From positions 37,077,098 through 37,141,097 of the forward strand of contig CM065297.1 in the NCBI GenBank assembly GCA_032871835.1: 64,000 bases of DNA, read 5' to 3'. The position numbers were made by a program, and so were the translations under genes. Positions 34,260-46,657 of this stretch are shown piece by piece. The DNA comes from Dipteronia dyeriana (Eukaryota > Streptophyta > Magnoliopsida > Sapindales > Sapindaceae). The first letter of the stretch is position 1. Each line of letters begins with the position of its first letter. The notes beneath the pieces are model-generated. The model searched no databases and had not been told where the DNA came from. It saw only the letters and a program-made list of their open reading frames with translations.

Positions 34260-35040
34260 TTCATCAGATTATTTTCTTCTAGTATTGCTAGGGTTTCTTC
34301 TTGCTTTTTCCGAAGTGGGGTGTAGTTCATATACATTCCTCGAAACTTTTCTGTGGTTTGGTCAATATTACGCTCAATTCCCCCGTCCTTGCTCCTCTCT
34401 TTGCTATTTCCTTTTTGTTTCCCTTTATGGTTTTGTGACTTTGACTCAGCATCTTTTTGTTTGGGTCTCCCTCCATGCATATAGCAAGCTCTTGTTGCTA
34501 ACTCCTCTTCCTCAGCTAATGCATATCCTCCAGCCATATCCATCATGTATGCGTATCTCGTTAATCGAGCTCTCCTTAAATCGAAGGATAGTTGACCGTT
34601 CTATAAGTTATTTGTGAATGCAGTAATTATTGCTTCATCATTTGCACTGTCGATTTCTGAGACTGCCTGGCCAAATCTCCCCAGGTACTTCTTTAGTGAC
34701 TCGTCATTCCCTTGCTTCAGCTGAAAAAGGTAAGCCACTGACTTTTTCCTGTGCACAATGCCTAGGAATTATCTTGAAAAGCTTATTCTCAACTCGCTGA
34801 AACTCCCAATATTTGCCGGAGGCAATCTTTCAAACCATCTCGAGCCTGTGTCTCCAAGAGTTTGTGGAAAGTTGAGACACAACAAAAGGTCGTTGTGGGC
34901 ATAATGGGCCATAGCGGTTTTAAATCGTCTGACGTGTTCTTTAGGATCTGTATTCTTCTTGAACTAATCCACGTGTGGCATCTTGAACCTTTCCGGGAAA
35001 GGGGTTCATAGGATGTCCCTGGTAAAAGGGCTGTCAGATT
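34260..35040 (-). pseudogene. G1 Gag central (retrotransposon gag) domain
   Basis: Minus-strand frame: SPFTRDIL, a stop, TPFPERFKMPHVD, DPKEHVRRFKTAMAHYAHND, LLCLNFPQTLGDTGSRWFER, LPPANIGSFSEL, then LKQGNDESLKKYLGRFGQAV and a Lys/Gln-rich tail (34250-34546). This is the Retrotrans_gag family (PF03732) that forms the capsid. It is cut on both sides by LTR-A insertions. Confidence 0.88.
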
Positions 35041-37200
35041 TGAAGGGAAAATAAAACCCTGCACAGCGGAAGCGTGATAAAATTTAAGAAAATTATGGTT
35101 TGTGTATAAATAAAAATTTTCCCTTTGACTAACAAGAACCTTAACCCTAGATTAATTGGTATAAATAAAAAGTGTCTTACCTTTTTCTCGTGACGATTAA
35201 ACAAGCGACGAATCAATTCTGCAAGATCTTCCAATCCAATCACAAACGTGAGTCACCTAGGAGTGTGGGCTCCCTTTCTTTAAATCATTTACCTGAGGAT
35301 GGAAAAAAACAAAATCTTTCTCTTTGTTAGTTACAATAATCCTCCAAGAAGAAAACAAAGGACGTTAGGTCAATTGTGAGTTATCAATCAATTTGATTGA
35401 AACTCGTATGAACCTTGATTCGATGTTATACACAAAACTTTTTGATGTAAAGGCTACTAGTGTACTATCGAAAACTAAATGTTCTTTCTTCCTATTTCTT
35501 CTTTCCCGAATCACACACTATTTCTTAGATTTGATTGAATTTTGTCTTGAGTAAAATCAAAATTTTCTCCCTCAAAATTCCTATGATGGCCGAATTCTTC
35601 TCTCTTAGAAAAACTAGGCTAGCCGAAATCTCCTCTTGAAATTATGCTAGTGCTGGCCGAAATTCACTCTTAGAATGCATTAGGGCTGGCCGAAAATCAC
35701 AAGGGATATACATAGGATTACAAATCCTCTCCTAAGAAGTATTTACTTGGTTGGCAAGAATCCTTTCCTTAGGTGGATTTATTTGGTAGTTAAGAATCAT
35801 TATCTAAAAAGAATTATATCCTCTTATATATATACATGGGCTGGCCGAAAATCATACGATATATATTAGGAGACTTAATTCTTTTCTTAAGACGGATTTA
35901 CTTGGTAGTTAAGAATCCTTTCATTAGGTAGATTTACTTGGTGGTTAAGAATCCTTTTCAAAAAGGAATTATATCCTACACCAAGACTCTTAATCCAACT
36001 CAATAGTGTATTTGTAACCATATTGAAGACTTCCTAATTTGATTAGATAAATAATTCCTATTATTTATCTACTTATCAAATATAGTCTTTAATATTAATT
36101 ATACTACCGACAATAGTATAATTTTAGGAGACCATTTCCTACAAGGAAAAAGATTTTGACTTTTAATTAAATAATTAATTAATCAACAAATTAATTAATT
36201 TCTATTTAATCAAATAATAAAATAAAATAATATAATTAAGCTATTCTAAATAGCCTTGCCGCCCAAACCATATATATTGGCCAATATATTATTTTCTTAT
36301 TTTATTAAATCCATTTGATCTTTATAAAAAGTCCACATGTGAACTAGACATATTCTTACAAAAAGAAACAGGTCCACATGCTTCAATACAATTCTAGATG
36401 GATCCCCTAAATTGGTCTGGTAGAATATATCAAGTGATCCATGAAAGTTCGTATGGATTGGGGATCTTGGCGAGCTATCTAAATTTAAGCTCCAATAGAC
36501 ACAACCCAATCACAATCAACAAATGATTCACTTAGGTCCGATCTATTTAGTTTTAGTTCATTCCACAAAAGAACTAAAATTGAACTCTTAAACAAATATA
36601 TAATAAGTTGATGTTACTCATTCATACCCTAGACAACCTTATTGGAGAAAGTGTATCCTCGTGGAGAATACCAGTAATCGCCAAGAGCTCATAGACCGCC
36701 TATAGCACTCCAAGTTACCATATTTACTCATATGACCATATTTTGAACTTGGATATTTTGACTTATCCAGAAGTCATGTTTCAATAGACACTATTGAAAA
36801 CTTAACGTTAAGATTTAATATCCAATACCTCAAAACATCCATATGTTGGTATTCTACTCTCATTTAATAAATGGAGCCACGATGTCCATATCTATAAATG
36901 AAGTCCTCTATCGATTAACAAATGAATACCCCTAAACTATCGAGGATAGACTATGCTATATAATCATACTCATTGATAGCTCAAATAATAACACTTGTAA
37001 CTGTAAGTCCATCATTTAGCTCAGGATTGAGATAGACTCTCCGATTGTCTTCAAATGAAAACTTTTATCCATTGACAGTTCAAGATAAAGTATTTCATTG
37101 TGATCCTATTCAATGCACCCAGTGCACTAGATTCATTTACCCAAAGACACCTAACTTTGATGATTTTAGACTCATCATAACGCATTTGACCCCATTCAAT
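35041..37200 (-). repeat. 3' LTR-A, lacking its first ~300 bp
   Basis: It aligns with the solo LTR-A over its distal part. The last ~120 bp at the right (37080-37200) duplicate 39352-39472, because both the 5' and 3' LTR pieces retain that segment. Confidence 0.85.
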
Positions 37201-38229
37201 CATTCTATTCTTTCTATCCATTATGACTTGGATACCAAGAATATAACTTGCTTCTCCGAAGTCCTTCATATTAAATTGTTTTTCTAACCATTTTTTTATT
37301 GATGTCAATACATATACTTCGTTTCCGATGAGTAGTATATCATCAACGTAAAGAACTAGGAAAATAAACTTGTCACCTTTAATCCTTTTGTATACACAAG
37401 GTTTGTTATAGTTTTGAATAAATCTAAAACTTTTCACGGCTTGATCGAACCTTATGTTCCAGGATCTGGATGCCTGCATCAATCTATAGATAGATCTTTG
37501 CAACTTGCATACCCTTTCCTCTTAGCATTTTTCAATGAATCCTTCTGATTGCATCACGTACATTCTTTCGTCAATACTTCCATTTAGGAAAGCTATCTTG
37601 ATGTCCATTTTCTAAATCTCTAGATCTAGAGATGAGGATAAGAGTATCCTAATGGATTTAAGCATGGCCACATGAGAAAAGGTTTCTTCATAATCGATGT
37701 CTTCCTTCTTTGTATAAACTTTAGCTACCAATCTAGCTTTAAAGGTTTCCACCTTTCCATCCATTCCTATTTTCCTCTTGTATACCCACTTGTACCCGAT
37801 GGGTTTTATCTCTTTAGACAAGTCTACAAGAGACTAGACTTTGTTTTTGAACATAGATTCAATTTCAGATTGCATTGCCTTTTGCCAATGGCGACAATCA
37901 ACATCTTCCACTGCTTCCTTGTACGTATAGGGATCATCGTCATTCAGAAGATTCTTTATAGATTCTCGTAGACCAATGTATCTCTCGGGTTGTCTAACAA
38001 CCCTCCCACTATGACAAGGTATGGTAGATCATTGATCTAGTGTTGGTACATAACTTACAATTGGGCTTGGTTGTGAAACCTCTTGTGGAATTGTATCTCC
38101 TAAAAGCTCATTTGGGACAATTCTACTTTTAGGTACAAAATTATTCATATAGTCCTCTTCTAGAAATTTAGCATTTGTCAAAACAAATACTTGAAGATCT
38201 AAAGGACTATAAAAATAATATCCTTTTAT
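37201..38229 (-). pseudogene. Copia C2 reverse transcriptase part
   Basis: Segments EIKPIGYKWVYKRKIGMDGK and FKARLVAKVYTKKEDIDYEE (37612-37821) and FRFIQNYNKPCVYKRIKGD with LVLYVDDILLIGNE (37201-37503) are copia RT. The YVDD active site is intact. The reading stops at ILGIQVIMDRKNRM, where LTR-A begins. An internal part between the two frames is frameshifted. Confidence 0.85.
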
Positions 38230-39013
38230 TCATTTTGGATACCCTACAAATATGCATGTTTCTGAATGGGACTCCATCTTTTCTGTCATTCCTTTTAACA
38301 CATGCGTTGGACATCCAGAAATGCTTAAGTGTTGTAAACTAGGCTTTTGCCCGGTCCACAGTTTATGCAGTTTTTTAGGAACCGACTTAGATAGTATATC
38401 GTTTAGAATATACATTGCAGTTTGTAAAGCATATCCCCAAAAAGAATGGGGAAGTGTTAAATAACTCAACAAATACCTAACCATATCCAAAAGAGTTTTG
38501 TTTCTCCTTTCTGCCACCCCATTTTGTTGAGGTATGCCTGGTGTATAAAACTTAGAAATTGTCCCATTATCAATAAGATATTATTGAAACTCACCAGATA
38601 GGTATTCTACACCACGATCAGACCTTAAGATTTTTTATGCGTTTCTCAAGCTAATTTTCCACTTCAGCTTTAAATGCTTTGAACATGTCAAAAGCATCTG
38701 ACTTATGTCTCATGAGATACGCATAACCAAATCTTGAGTGATCATCCATGAAAGTGATGAAGTACTCATATCCACTTCTAGCTTGAATGCTCATAGGTGC
38801 ACACACATCAGTGTGTATCAATCCTAAACATTCGATGACTCTTGTGCCTTTGGTCGTAAACAAACTTTTAGTCATTTTACCTTCCAAACAGGATTCAGAA
38901 GTTGGTAGATCATCAACCTTTAAGTCACTTAGAGGTCCGTCACTTACCAATCTTTTAATTCTATTAAGGTTAATATGACCTAGGCGCAAATGCCATAGGT
39001 AGGTTTCATCTTT
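38230..39013 (-). pseudogene. Copia C2 integrase
   Basis: MRLGHINLNRIKRLVSDGPL carries the zinc region, then HTDVCAPM (Asp), YEYFITFMDDHSRFGYAY, and in a second frame MAERRNKTLLDMVR (catalytic Glu) and ETCIFVGYPK. A frameshift near 38640 and a stop separate the halves. It is about the same family as C1 (16549-17640) but keeps the catalytic Asp and Glu that C1 lost. Confidence 0.85.
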
Positions 39014-39351
39014 TTATAATTTTGCTATTTTATGATTAGGTTTCGTTGATTCCATGTCTAACAAGTGAAAGATATTTCTATGCAAATAGAATAAGCCATT
39101 TTCCAATGTACATTTGCAAACAAATTTGCTATTCTTACTAATAATAAAATTTTTATTAAAAGTAACCGAATATCCAAATTTATTTAGACAAGAGACCGAA
39201 ATTAAATTCCACTTGAATTGTGGTACATAATAAACATTTATTAAAACTAAATGCCTATAAGAATCATAATTGATTCTAATATGTCCCACTACACTAGTAG
39301 ACACCAACGCTCCAATGCCTAAATGCAAGTTGAATTCATTCTGGTTGTGAT
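39014..39351 (-). pseudogene. Copia C2 post-protease region
   Basis: NEFNLHLGIGALVSTSVVG, INVYYVPQFKWNLISVSCLN and KFGYSVTFNKNFIISKNSKF form the strands after the protease site and before the GAG-pre-integrase domain. The DSGAT active site is missing. The right edge is the junction with the 5' LTR-A piece. Confidence 0.8.
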
Positions 39352-39765
39352 CCTAGATAAAGTATTCCATTGTGATCCTATTCAATGCACCCAGTGCACT
39401 AGATTCTTTTGCCCAAAGACACCACACTTTGATGATTTTAGACTCATCATAACACATTTGATCCCATTCAAATGATAGCAAAAGAATCTACAACTTTGAC
39501 AAGATAAATGCGCCAAACCTTTTATCTTAAGTTGTGAATATTATTCAAAACTAACTAAAGAATTGTGTCTACCTCATACATATCTAGATGTATGAACAAT
39601 TCTTCTTTTCTCATTGTCTTTTGAACTTATGATTATTTACTTTTGACAATTATAATAATTAAACTATAAATGCTATAAGATTTTTTAAACTAGAAATCAC
39701 TTTATTAATATGAAAAGATTGTCAATTACATTATTACACTCTTGCTATCGAGCATAATCCCAACA
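39352..39765 (-). repeat. 5' LTR-A stub (first ~414 bp)
   Basis: It aligns with 31847-32260 of the solo LTR in reverse orientation and ends at the LTR terminus TGTTGGG (CAACA at 39761-39765 on the plus strand). Confidence 0.85.
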
Positions 39766-39770
39766 AGAAT

Positions 39771-40513
39771 TATCGTCAGACAATTCATTGTATCCATATC
39801 GCTTGATCAGCGCATCCATTTGGCGTCTGTTATTCTAAACTTCCAGGGTCAAACTCTTAATTATGATATCTCTAAAGCCCATCGATTCTCCTCGATGGTT
39901 AACCCGTCGTGTGACTGTCAAACCTATCACCATTTCCTCTTCATCTTGCCTCTGAGCTTTATGAGCTAATCCCTGTTAGTGTATGGTCCCGCGGTGACGT
40001 TTATGATGGTGTCAATAACTATCCTCTTATGATGGTGACCGATCTCTACGCTGATCATATTTACGGTCCCTATCTTGGCCCCATCTAGCTGTGGCTTCGC
40101 CTCTTGCGTAGCCGTTCTTCTACGGGCGCTTCATAATCCTTGCCTTTATTGTATATCGTACCCCCATTCTGGTTGATTGGACTTGAATCCCCAGCGGTTA
40201 CTGGTGTATCTGGTCCCGGCCCAACTACAACAGATCGGATCCGAGGAAGTGGTGGAGGACTTGGCAGGTTTGTCTGTTCTGTAGCTACCAAGTCTACTCC
40301 TTCTCTTGCTGCATCCATTAGTAGCTATTGCAGTGCATCTCGAAAATGGCGTGCTATGTCGTCACTGGTAGGAGGGATTTGTTGGATACCAGCCAGGGGT
40401 GCTGGTTTGTTCTCGGTGGTTATAGTGGGATCTCGTGTGGTCTCACTTATTTGAGCATTATCGGGAGATTTTCGAATATCCCTGGAACTGTCTTTGCTTC
40501 CGCTACCAGCCAT
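39771..40513 (-). pseudogene. G1 Gag N-terminal region
   Basis: A genuine ATG at 40513 opens MAGSGSKDSSRDIRKSPDNA. The frame has an in-frame TAG after ARHFRDALQ, continues with MDAAREGVDLVATEQTNLPS and a Pro/Gly-rich disordered stretch, then breaks again after RRSHS. Past further stops, NRRQMDALIKRYGYNELSDD leads to the insertion point of the LTR-A element. This start fits: it is 30 bp downstream of the primer site. Gag would form the capsid. Confidence 0.78.
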
Positions 40514-40542
40514 TGCTTAATTGAATCGGAGGTTCAACCCCT

Positions 40543-40557
40543 CCTTCTAACACTAAT
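40543..40557 (-). other. Degenerate primer-binding site of G1
   Basis: Directly after the LTR end TTCAACA the minus strand reads ATTAGTGTTAGAAGG. It resembles ATTGGTATCAGAGC with several mostly transition changes. The identification depends on position as well as sequence. Confidence 0.5.
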
Positions 40558-41418
40558 TGTTGAAGTCAATTTCTCGATGGATGAGAAAGCCAACAACGTT
40601 GAATTTCGTTATGACCTGTCAAAAGAGAAAAAGAAAGAGAATGTAATGTGAGCAATAATTACACGAGTTTACGTGGTAAAACTCTTGTGATCGGAGAAAA
40701 GTCAACGGGTGATTGACTGCGTAACCAAGCCAAATCCACTATTTAATTATAATGATTTACACCACTCGATCTCTTTTGCCTCTCTCTTCAGTCTGTCTCA
40801 CTGTTTTACTTTCTATATATCTTTTTTAATGAGATTATGGGCCTATTTATATGTGCATAGAACCCTAATCCTGGTTGCACAAGTAAGAAAAAGAATTTGT
40901 ATTATAACTGGTTGATTGTTGGAGTCGTCTTTATCTTCTTTTCTATTTCGGAGATCTTTTGATTTGAATCTGAATCTTCGTGGGACTCTAATTACACAAT
41001 CTGATTTAGGATTTACATTCCTAATCGACATGCAATCTTCTAGAATGACTGAGTTGTAGCTTGACTTGGAATCTGCTTCCTATTAGGCATTTTATTCTTC
41101 TAGAAACTCTCTTTGATATGGATGTCTTGTGTATTGGAGCATGATTCTTGGTTCACCCACGTGTGTGAATCGTTTGCTGGATTTCTTTATTCGGGTTTCC
41201 CGTATTGTCCCGGGTAGAACATAATGTGCTAAGTACTGTATCCCGAGTAGGACATAACGTGTCGAATAACCATGTTCAGACTTACTTGGATTCTTATTCC
41301 TTTATGATGTCTTGAAAGGTATCTTCTAGATGCCAACTCAGATGCCCAGCTGGTAATTTTTTAAGGGATTGTCCTACCTGTCAGTGACGTGTACATTTGA
41401 CAAAATTTACATATAACA
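40558..41418 (-). repeat. 5' LTR of Tat element G1
   Basis: 861 bp; on the minus strand it starts TGTTATATG and ends GACTTCAACA. It aligns with the 3' LTR at 22581-23362 from position 40640 rightwards with many substitutions and small indels, so the element is not young. The TATA-like 'tatatatctttttta' lies near 40815. Confidence 0.85.
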
Positions 41419-41530
41419 ATATTTAAACCATAAATGCTATAAGATTTGTTAAACTAGAAATCAGTTTTATTAATAGGAAAAGATTATCAAATACATTATT
41501 ATACTCTTGCTATCGATCATAATCCTAACA
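41419..41530 (-). repeat. LTR-A stub interrupted by G1
   Basis: The first ~112 bp of LTR-A in reverse orientation, ending at the LTR terminus CCTAACA (41530). The rest was separated by insertion of G1 and is not seen on the other side, where Sirevirus LTRs now lie. Confidence 0.8.
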
Positions 41531-43870
41531 ACTGCACATCCTAACAAGATTGGCTACAAGGGGTAGGCATGTGTTTAGGCTTTTGCAATATGGTTATAAT
41601 GTGGTACCAAACGAAAGGGATATGTGTTTGGCCTTAAGTTTGTCTTTAGAGCACACAATAAGGACAAGGAATGTGTTTAGGCTATATCGGTAGTTAATGC
41701 ACACACATTTCCTAAAATCATTTCAACAATTCCATCCATCAATGGAATATAAGCATCCATCGAGAAGTCTAACCAAATGTAATGCAATGTAATGTCCTAT
41801 GGCAAATGATGTGTGTGACGAGAAAATTGTTTAAGATAGAACAATGATAACACTTAAATGCGCTATTGAAGGCTTATGTTTGTAAACTCACTAGGAAGTC
41901 TCCACTATTAGAACAAAGTGCTTGAGCACTGAGTCCCTCCAACTAGAGCGCAAAAAGGATGGGACTAGCCCACAAAGTGCAAGTGAGACCCTAGAGTGAC
42001 AAAGATCTACAACATTAAGTGCACCAAGCATAAATAAACTTGCTACAAGCACACGCTCAAGGCATCACATCCAAACCTAAAGTTAACATCGTCATCGATG
42101 TTGGACATGAGAGCTCGGCCTAGTGGTGCACGCTTAACACAACTCAAACAATGTTCAACACTTAAAGCAAGGCAATGAATGCAATTAGCGTTTAAGCACA
42201 AAAACAAATAAACCCATGCTCAAAGCTTACATCATGCATTTACTAAAATTGACAAAAGAGGGCAGAACAACCCCCAAACCAAATTTAACTATATACATCA
42301 AGACCCGTAGAAAAACAATTCAGGAACTAAAAAACCCGAAACCAAATTGGGCTATATATGGCAATTAATTATGTACACTCGCATGCAATCATCCATAGGA
42401 CCCTTCGACACATCCATCAAAAAAAGAATAAATCAATTAAATCCGAAAAATCAAATTTCATCATTTACAAGTGATCTATCAAAAATGTAATTCCATCCAT
42501 AAAAGCCTTCGACTCATTCATCACAAAAGTAATCAGTAAAATCAAGAATATATACCTCTAAGAATATTCAATCATGCACAAGTATACCATCCACACAATA
42601 TTCACAAAGTTCTCCACCAATTATTTACTAAAGCAAATAAAAATGAAATTGAGAAAAAGGAAATTAGAAATACAAACTTAGGTCAGTTACCTCCCACAAA
42701 TGCTCTATTTATCATCTGGGCAAGACATTGTTATGGCACATCAGCTCCTGAACTCCAAAATGCTACTTTTCTTCATAAGATGAGGTTCTTGCCCCTTTTA
42801 TGAGCACTCTTGGCATGCTTGTCCCTCCAAGACTCACAAGTGGCCAATGTTTCTTCCCAATTGGTAAAGAAACCTTACTTTAAGCCCAAGCTGCAAAAAT
42901 CTGCTTCCTAAAGAAGCTATATATAATCTGAACACTTATAAAACCTATTAGAAAGTTTAAGCAACTAAGAGTCAATCAATACGTGCAATTTGCCAAAACG
43001 AAGCTCGATATACCACTTCTTAGAGGAAAAAAAACTTAAACAAACTAAACATTTTCACAATAGATTCCCCCCCCCCCCCCCCCCCCCACAAACTTAGCTC
43101 GTCCTATACATTCATGCATAAAATAACAATTTGAGGGGTAGAACTTAGGTTACAAGAGAAAAAAAAATTGTGCAATCCTAAATACTAAAAATTAAATGAA
43201 AAATAAAACTAGCATAGCAATTTTTTTTTCATGAATCACATATGAACAACCATACTCACAAGCACAATAAAAACATAAAAACCTTCCCAAATAATTTAAG
43301 CACATTCATCGGTGTACCATCATCAACTCACTCACACATTCTTCGACAAAACACATTACCCATAATTGTGTAAGCTTGCTCTTATAAGTAGGGTAATATG
43401 AAAGGATAAAAATAGTAAGAGGAATCGATACCGAAGATCCAAGTTTTAGGAAGAAGCATGCAGAGAAACCACCACTAGCTACGCTCTGACCTCTTTTAAC
43501 TTGTTGCTCTTCGTGGCTCTACTCATGTGCTTGGTTGCATTAACTACTTAGGTCATCATGGTGCTGCAATTTTGCTTGGTGAAGTTGTTGGAGTGCAGTG
43601 CACACTCATTGTTCTCTCTAAGTTATTGGTACTGGCCTCATTGATTGTTGGTTCTTACTCCAACTTTGATATGATAGCTCACAAATCTAAAAATATGTCA
43701 TTCCTTGAACAAACACAACTCAAACAAGATTACATGCATATGCTTTTAACAAATATAGAAATAATAAACAAACACACAAAAAAAAACAAAATCAAGCAAA
43801 AAGAAAACTAATGGAATATTTACATAACTATACTATTCGCTAAAACAAGAAACAATTAACGAGTAGGCCA
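41531..43870 (-). other. Non-coding internal region of a gypsy-type element
   Basis: All six frames are closed. It lies downstream of a primer site and LTR on the minus strand and shows features common in long leaders of Athila/Tat elements (for example 'ttagttttctttttgcttga' right after the PBS region, and 'gtgggaggtaactgacc' near 42690). A C21 run lies at 43067-43087. No gag or pol remains, so it is either a non-autonomous derivative or a truncated copy. Confidence 0.5.
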
Positions 43871-43890
43871 CCTCCCCGACAGCGGCACCA
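43871..43890 (-). other. Primer-binding site, Athila/Tat type
   Basis: The reverse complement TGGTGCCGCTGTCGGGGAGG is close to the TGGCGCCGTTGCCGGGGA site used by many plant Ty3/gypsy elements. It is three bases from the LTR end. Confidence 0.75.
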
Positions 43891-43893
43891 TTT

Positions 43894-45788
43894 TGAATGC
43901 ACTTTTTCTGTCCTTAAGAAATTGTGAATTTAAAAGATATTAATAAATGTGTTTCTACGCAACGTGCTCTAAAGTTTTGAAAACTAGTAAAGTGGTAGGT
44001 GCGGGTATCATCCACAGGGAGGTGTCATCCATCGATTGTCTCTCGTTGTAGTGATTATTGAAAGCATTGTAAATAAGAACATGGTAAGGGTGAGAGTAGT
44101 GTGTGTGAAGTGTATCATGGAAATGAAGATAAGATTGACAAGAGAACATGGAAAGATGAGAATGGTGATTAAAATGATAAATGTAAAATAGATGGATATG
44201 AGAGATGTAAGAGGATGGATCCATAGGGTACTCATTACCACCCAAAATATTCACGCCACCTAAATTAACTAACTATAAATACATTCTTATACTGGGTTCA
44301 ACCTAGCCTTAAGTGCCACCTCTAGATATGGCAACAGGAGAGTCGACGGGTCCTCTAATGCTACTCACCGAGATGTATCGTATGAGCAACTACTAAAGAC
44401 CTCATTTAAGCACATATATTAAAGAGATAATCAAAAGATCAACCACCAATCGCTACTCAACTGTCACATGTAAGCAACAAGCAGTGGAAGAATTAAGTAG
44501 AATTTAACCCTCGATAACTACTCATCAAGATGCAACATATGATCAATGGCCAAGAGTCGCGACCCGAAGGCTACCCACCGAGATGTATCGTATGAGCAAC
44601 GCTCAAGGGTCACATAAGCATGTAGGTTTATAGAACCGAAACCTACAAATACAGATGTATGCTCTTCATGAGTTCCACCCAAACAAACAAAAGCACTCAG
44701 GCCAATCCAAAACATGCATTTAGAATAATCCACCGACATATGAGCAATCTTGGGATGTTTAATGAATCTTCTCCTAAATTACATTAATCTACTCCAAATC
44801 TCAATCATAAAACATATCAATTTCTACACTACATGCCATGAATGTAAAGATAGGAGCTATCCCTAAACAAGCATCAAGTGTTGGGTTGTCAATCCTACTC
44901 AATACAAGTTAAGAATCAATTAAGTGCAAATTGAATGGGATGATAAAAGAAGAAATCAAATACAAGTCAATCAAATTAATGAAACTAGTATTAGGGTTTA
45001 AGTATTTCCCAAATGGGGATACACATCAAAGAAGAAAATAACAAGATAGGGGTAAATAGTAGAAACCCAATTTGCTACTCTCGGATCTGTAGGTTCAGAG
45101 AGGGGCCTAATTGTCATCTTGGATCTCCAATATTTATTGAAGCTCCTCCTAATTAACAAGCGAGGGTGCTCTTTCCTCTTGAATCTCTTCCAAAGATGGG
45201 TGGTTATAAGTAGGAGGTGGTTGTGAGGAGGCATCCATGGAGGAAAACCTCCATTAAAGCCTTTAGAAGCTCATCTCTCTCTTAATTTAATGAAGAGGTG
45301 AAGTGTGGAATGAATGGATTAATTGGATTAATTAATTCTATTAGGTATTATGAAAAAATGATGTATTTATAGATTTGAGAGGCTAGGGTACGAAATATGC
45401 ATGAATGAACCACTTTTCTCTTCTAAAAATTCTTGGAAACAGGTCTAGTGCTGAATTGGAACGTGCAGAACATGGGTAGTGCACGGGTGATAACCCTGTG
45501 CATTCCATTGATGCCAAATTCTTCCTCCCAGTGCATGGGTACATGTGTTGGTAGTGTGCTGGTTATACGCGGGTAAGGACCAATGCCTGACCCGTGCACT
45601 AAGCTTATTTTCTTGACGAATTATGCTCTTTTGCACCTTAAAATATCGATTTTTACCTCCAACACCTGAAATACATTGAATGCCTACAATCACTATAAAA
45701 CGATCCATTGGACACAAAAATATACTTGAAAACAAGCCAAAGGATTTGGATTCGAGGGCCAAAATGTATTGAATTTTTTACACTATCA
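43894..45788 (-). repeat. 5' LTR of gypsy-type element
   Basis: On the minus strand it starts TGATAGTGTAAAAAATTCAA at 45788 and ends GTGCATTCA at 43894, followed by the PBS. Length is 1895 bp. A GC-richer block with repeated 'gtgca' words is at about 45450-45600, and phrases such as 'ccgagatgtatcgtatgagcaac' recur at 44369 and 44578, pointing to internal duplication. Confidence 0.75.
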
Positions 45789-46657
45789 GGTTTGTATCCA
45801 TTTTACTTCGGTAACTATATAGAACTCAACAAACATCTTCATGAAAAGGGCTACACATGTTAGTTGTGAGCCGCCTAATGTAGAAAAGTACTACACCAAT
45901 ATGATAAGTGAAAGTTGTCAAGAAGTTATATATATATAAATAAAAAGTCAAAGACGTGTTGATTAGGAATCAATAAAAAAAACTTCTTTGATTTAAAGGT
46001 TTAAAAAGCTTAATGAAGTATAGTCGAATTGAAAATGCTCGGGTTGAAAATGGGATAATGATCTACATGCACACATGCACACACACACACACTCATATGT
46101 TGAGATCTATTCTCTTAAAGTAAAAATTATGGATGATAATCGGTTTGACCTTTATCGAATAAGCTTAAGATGAATAAATGTTGATGTTGTTTGCAAGTTG
46201 ATGATCCAATTACCCTTTTTATATATGCTTGAAGAGATCTCTCTCTTTCTCTCTCACACACACATACTTGTTTTGCTTTTAAGTGTATTTGGTTTGCTAG
46301 CAATTTTAGAGGAATTATAAGAGTGATTGAAAATCTTGGTGCATTTCTCATAGTTTGTGAAGTTTATTTTGTTTGATTTCTTTTAATTTGCTTGAATAAG
46401 TGATTGTGTGATTATCATTATGAACAATATCCTATCTTTATCTTAGATAGAGCATTATTTGAAGGCCACTGTATACTAAACTTTGTTCTCTTCTATGATA
46501 TGTTTACATGATTAAACTTGTTAAATGTTGGCATAATACTTGTTTTAAATATTGGATCTTGATAATGCATAATGCTTATCTTATATTCATTTGATTTGCA
46601 TTGTGATTCTGTATTTTAATATATGCCTTTATATGTGTTTTTGGTCACTAACTTGTT
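45789..46657. other. Unassigned AT-rich region
   Basis: No gene is supported. It contains a (CA)n run at about 46076-46092 and CT/CA repeats at 46236-46266. It may be the leader of the transposon-domain ORF that follows. Confidence 0.4.

Larger units (their letters stand above)
35041..39765 (-). mobile_element. LTR-A copia element with both LTR-internal junctions deleted
   Basis: Read on the minus strand it starts TGTTGGGATTATGCTCGATA and ends CCCTTCA, the two LTR-A termini, flanked by AGATT (35036-35040) and AGAAT (39766-39770), a slightly decayed target duplication. Inside, about 0.4 kb of 5' LTR joins a copia protease-integrase-RT piece, which joins the distal 2.1 kb of the 3' LTR. The primer site, gag, RNase H and PPT are missing. 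It interrupts gag of G1 between the NELSDDN and SPFTRDIL segments. Confidence 0.82.
22581..41418 (-). mobile_element. Tat-lineage Ty3/gypsy retrotransposon G1 with nested insertions
   Basis: On the minus strand the order is 5' LTR, PBS, gag, protease, RT, RNase H, archaeal-type RNase H, integrase, an antisense gene (plus strand), PPT and 3' LTR. Two RNase H domains and an antisense ORF downstream of pol are established features of the plant Tat lineage; no chromodomain is seen. Removing the two LTR-A insertions (31847-34254 and 35041-39765, including one copy of each target duplication) leaves about 11.7 kb. In-frame stops throughout pol mean it is dead. Its 5' LTR abuts an LTR-A stub at 41419, so it entered an older LTR-A copy. 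Confidence 0.85.

Noticed and set aside
34285..34617. 110-codon plus-strand ORF rich in Leu/Phe/Ser
   Set aside because: Shadow of the gypsy gag tail on the minus strand.
43527..43811. 94-codon ORF with hydrophobic N-terminal half
   Set aside because: It lies in the leader of a minus-strand gypsy-type element, ends in a Lys/Asn-rich low-complexity tail, and has no recognisable domain.
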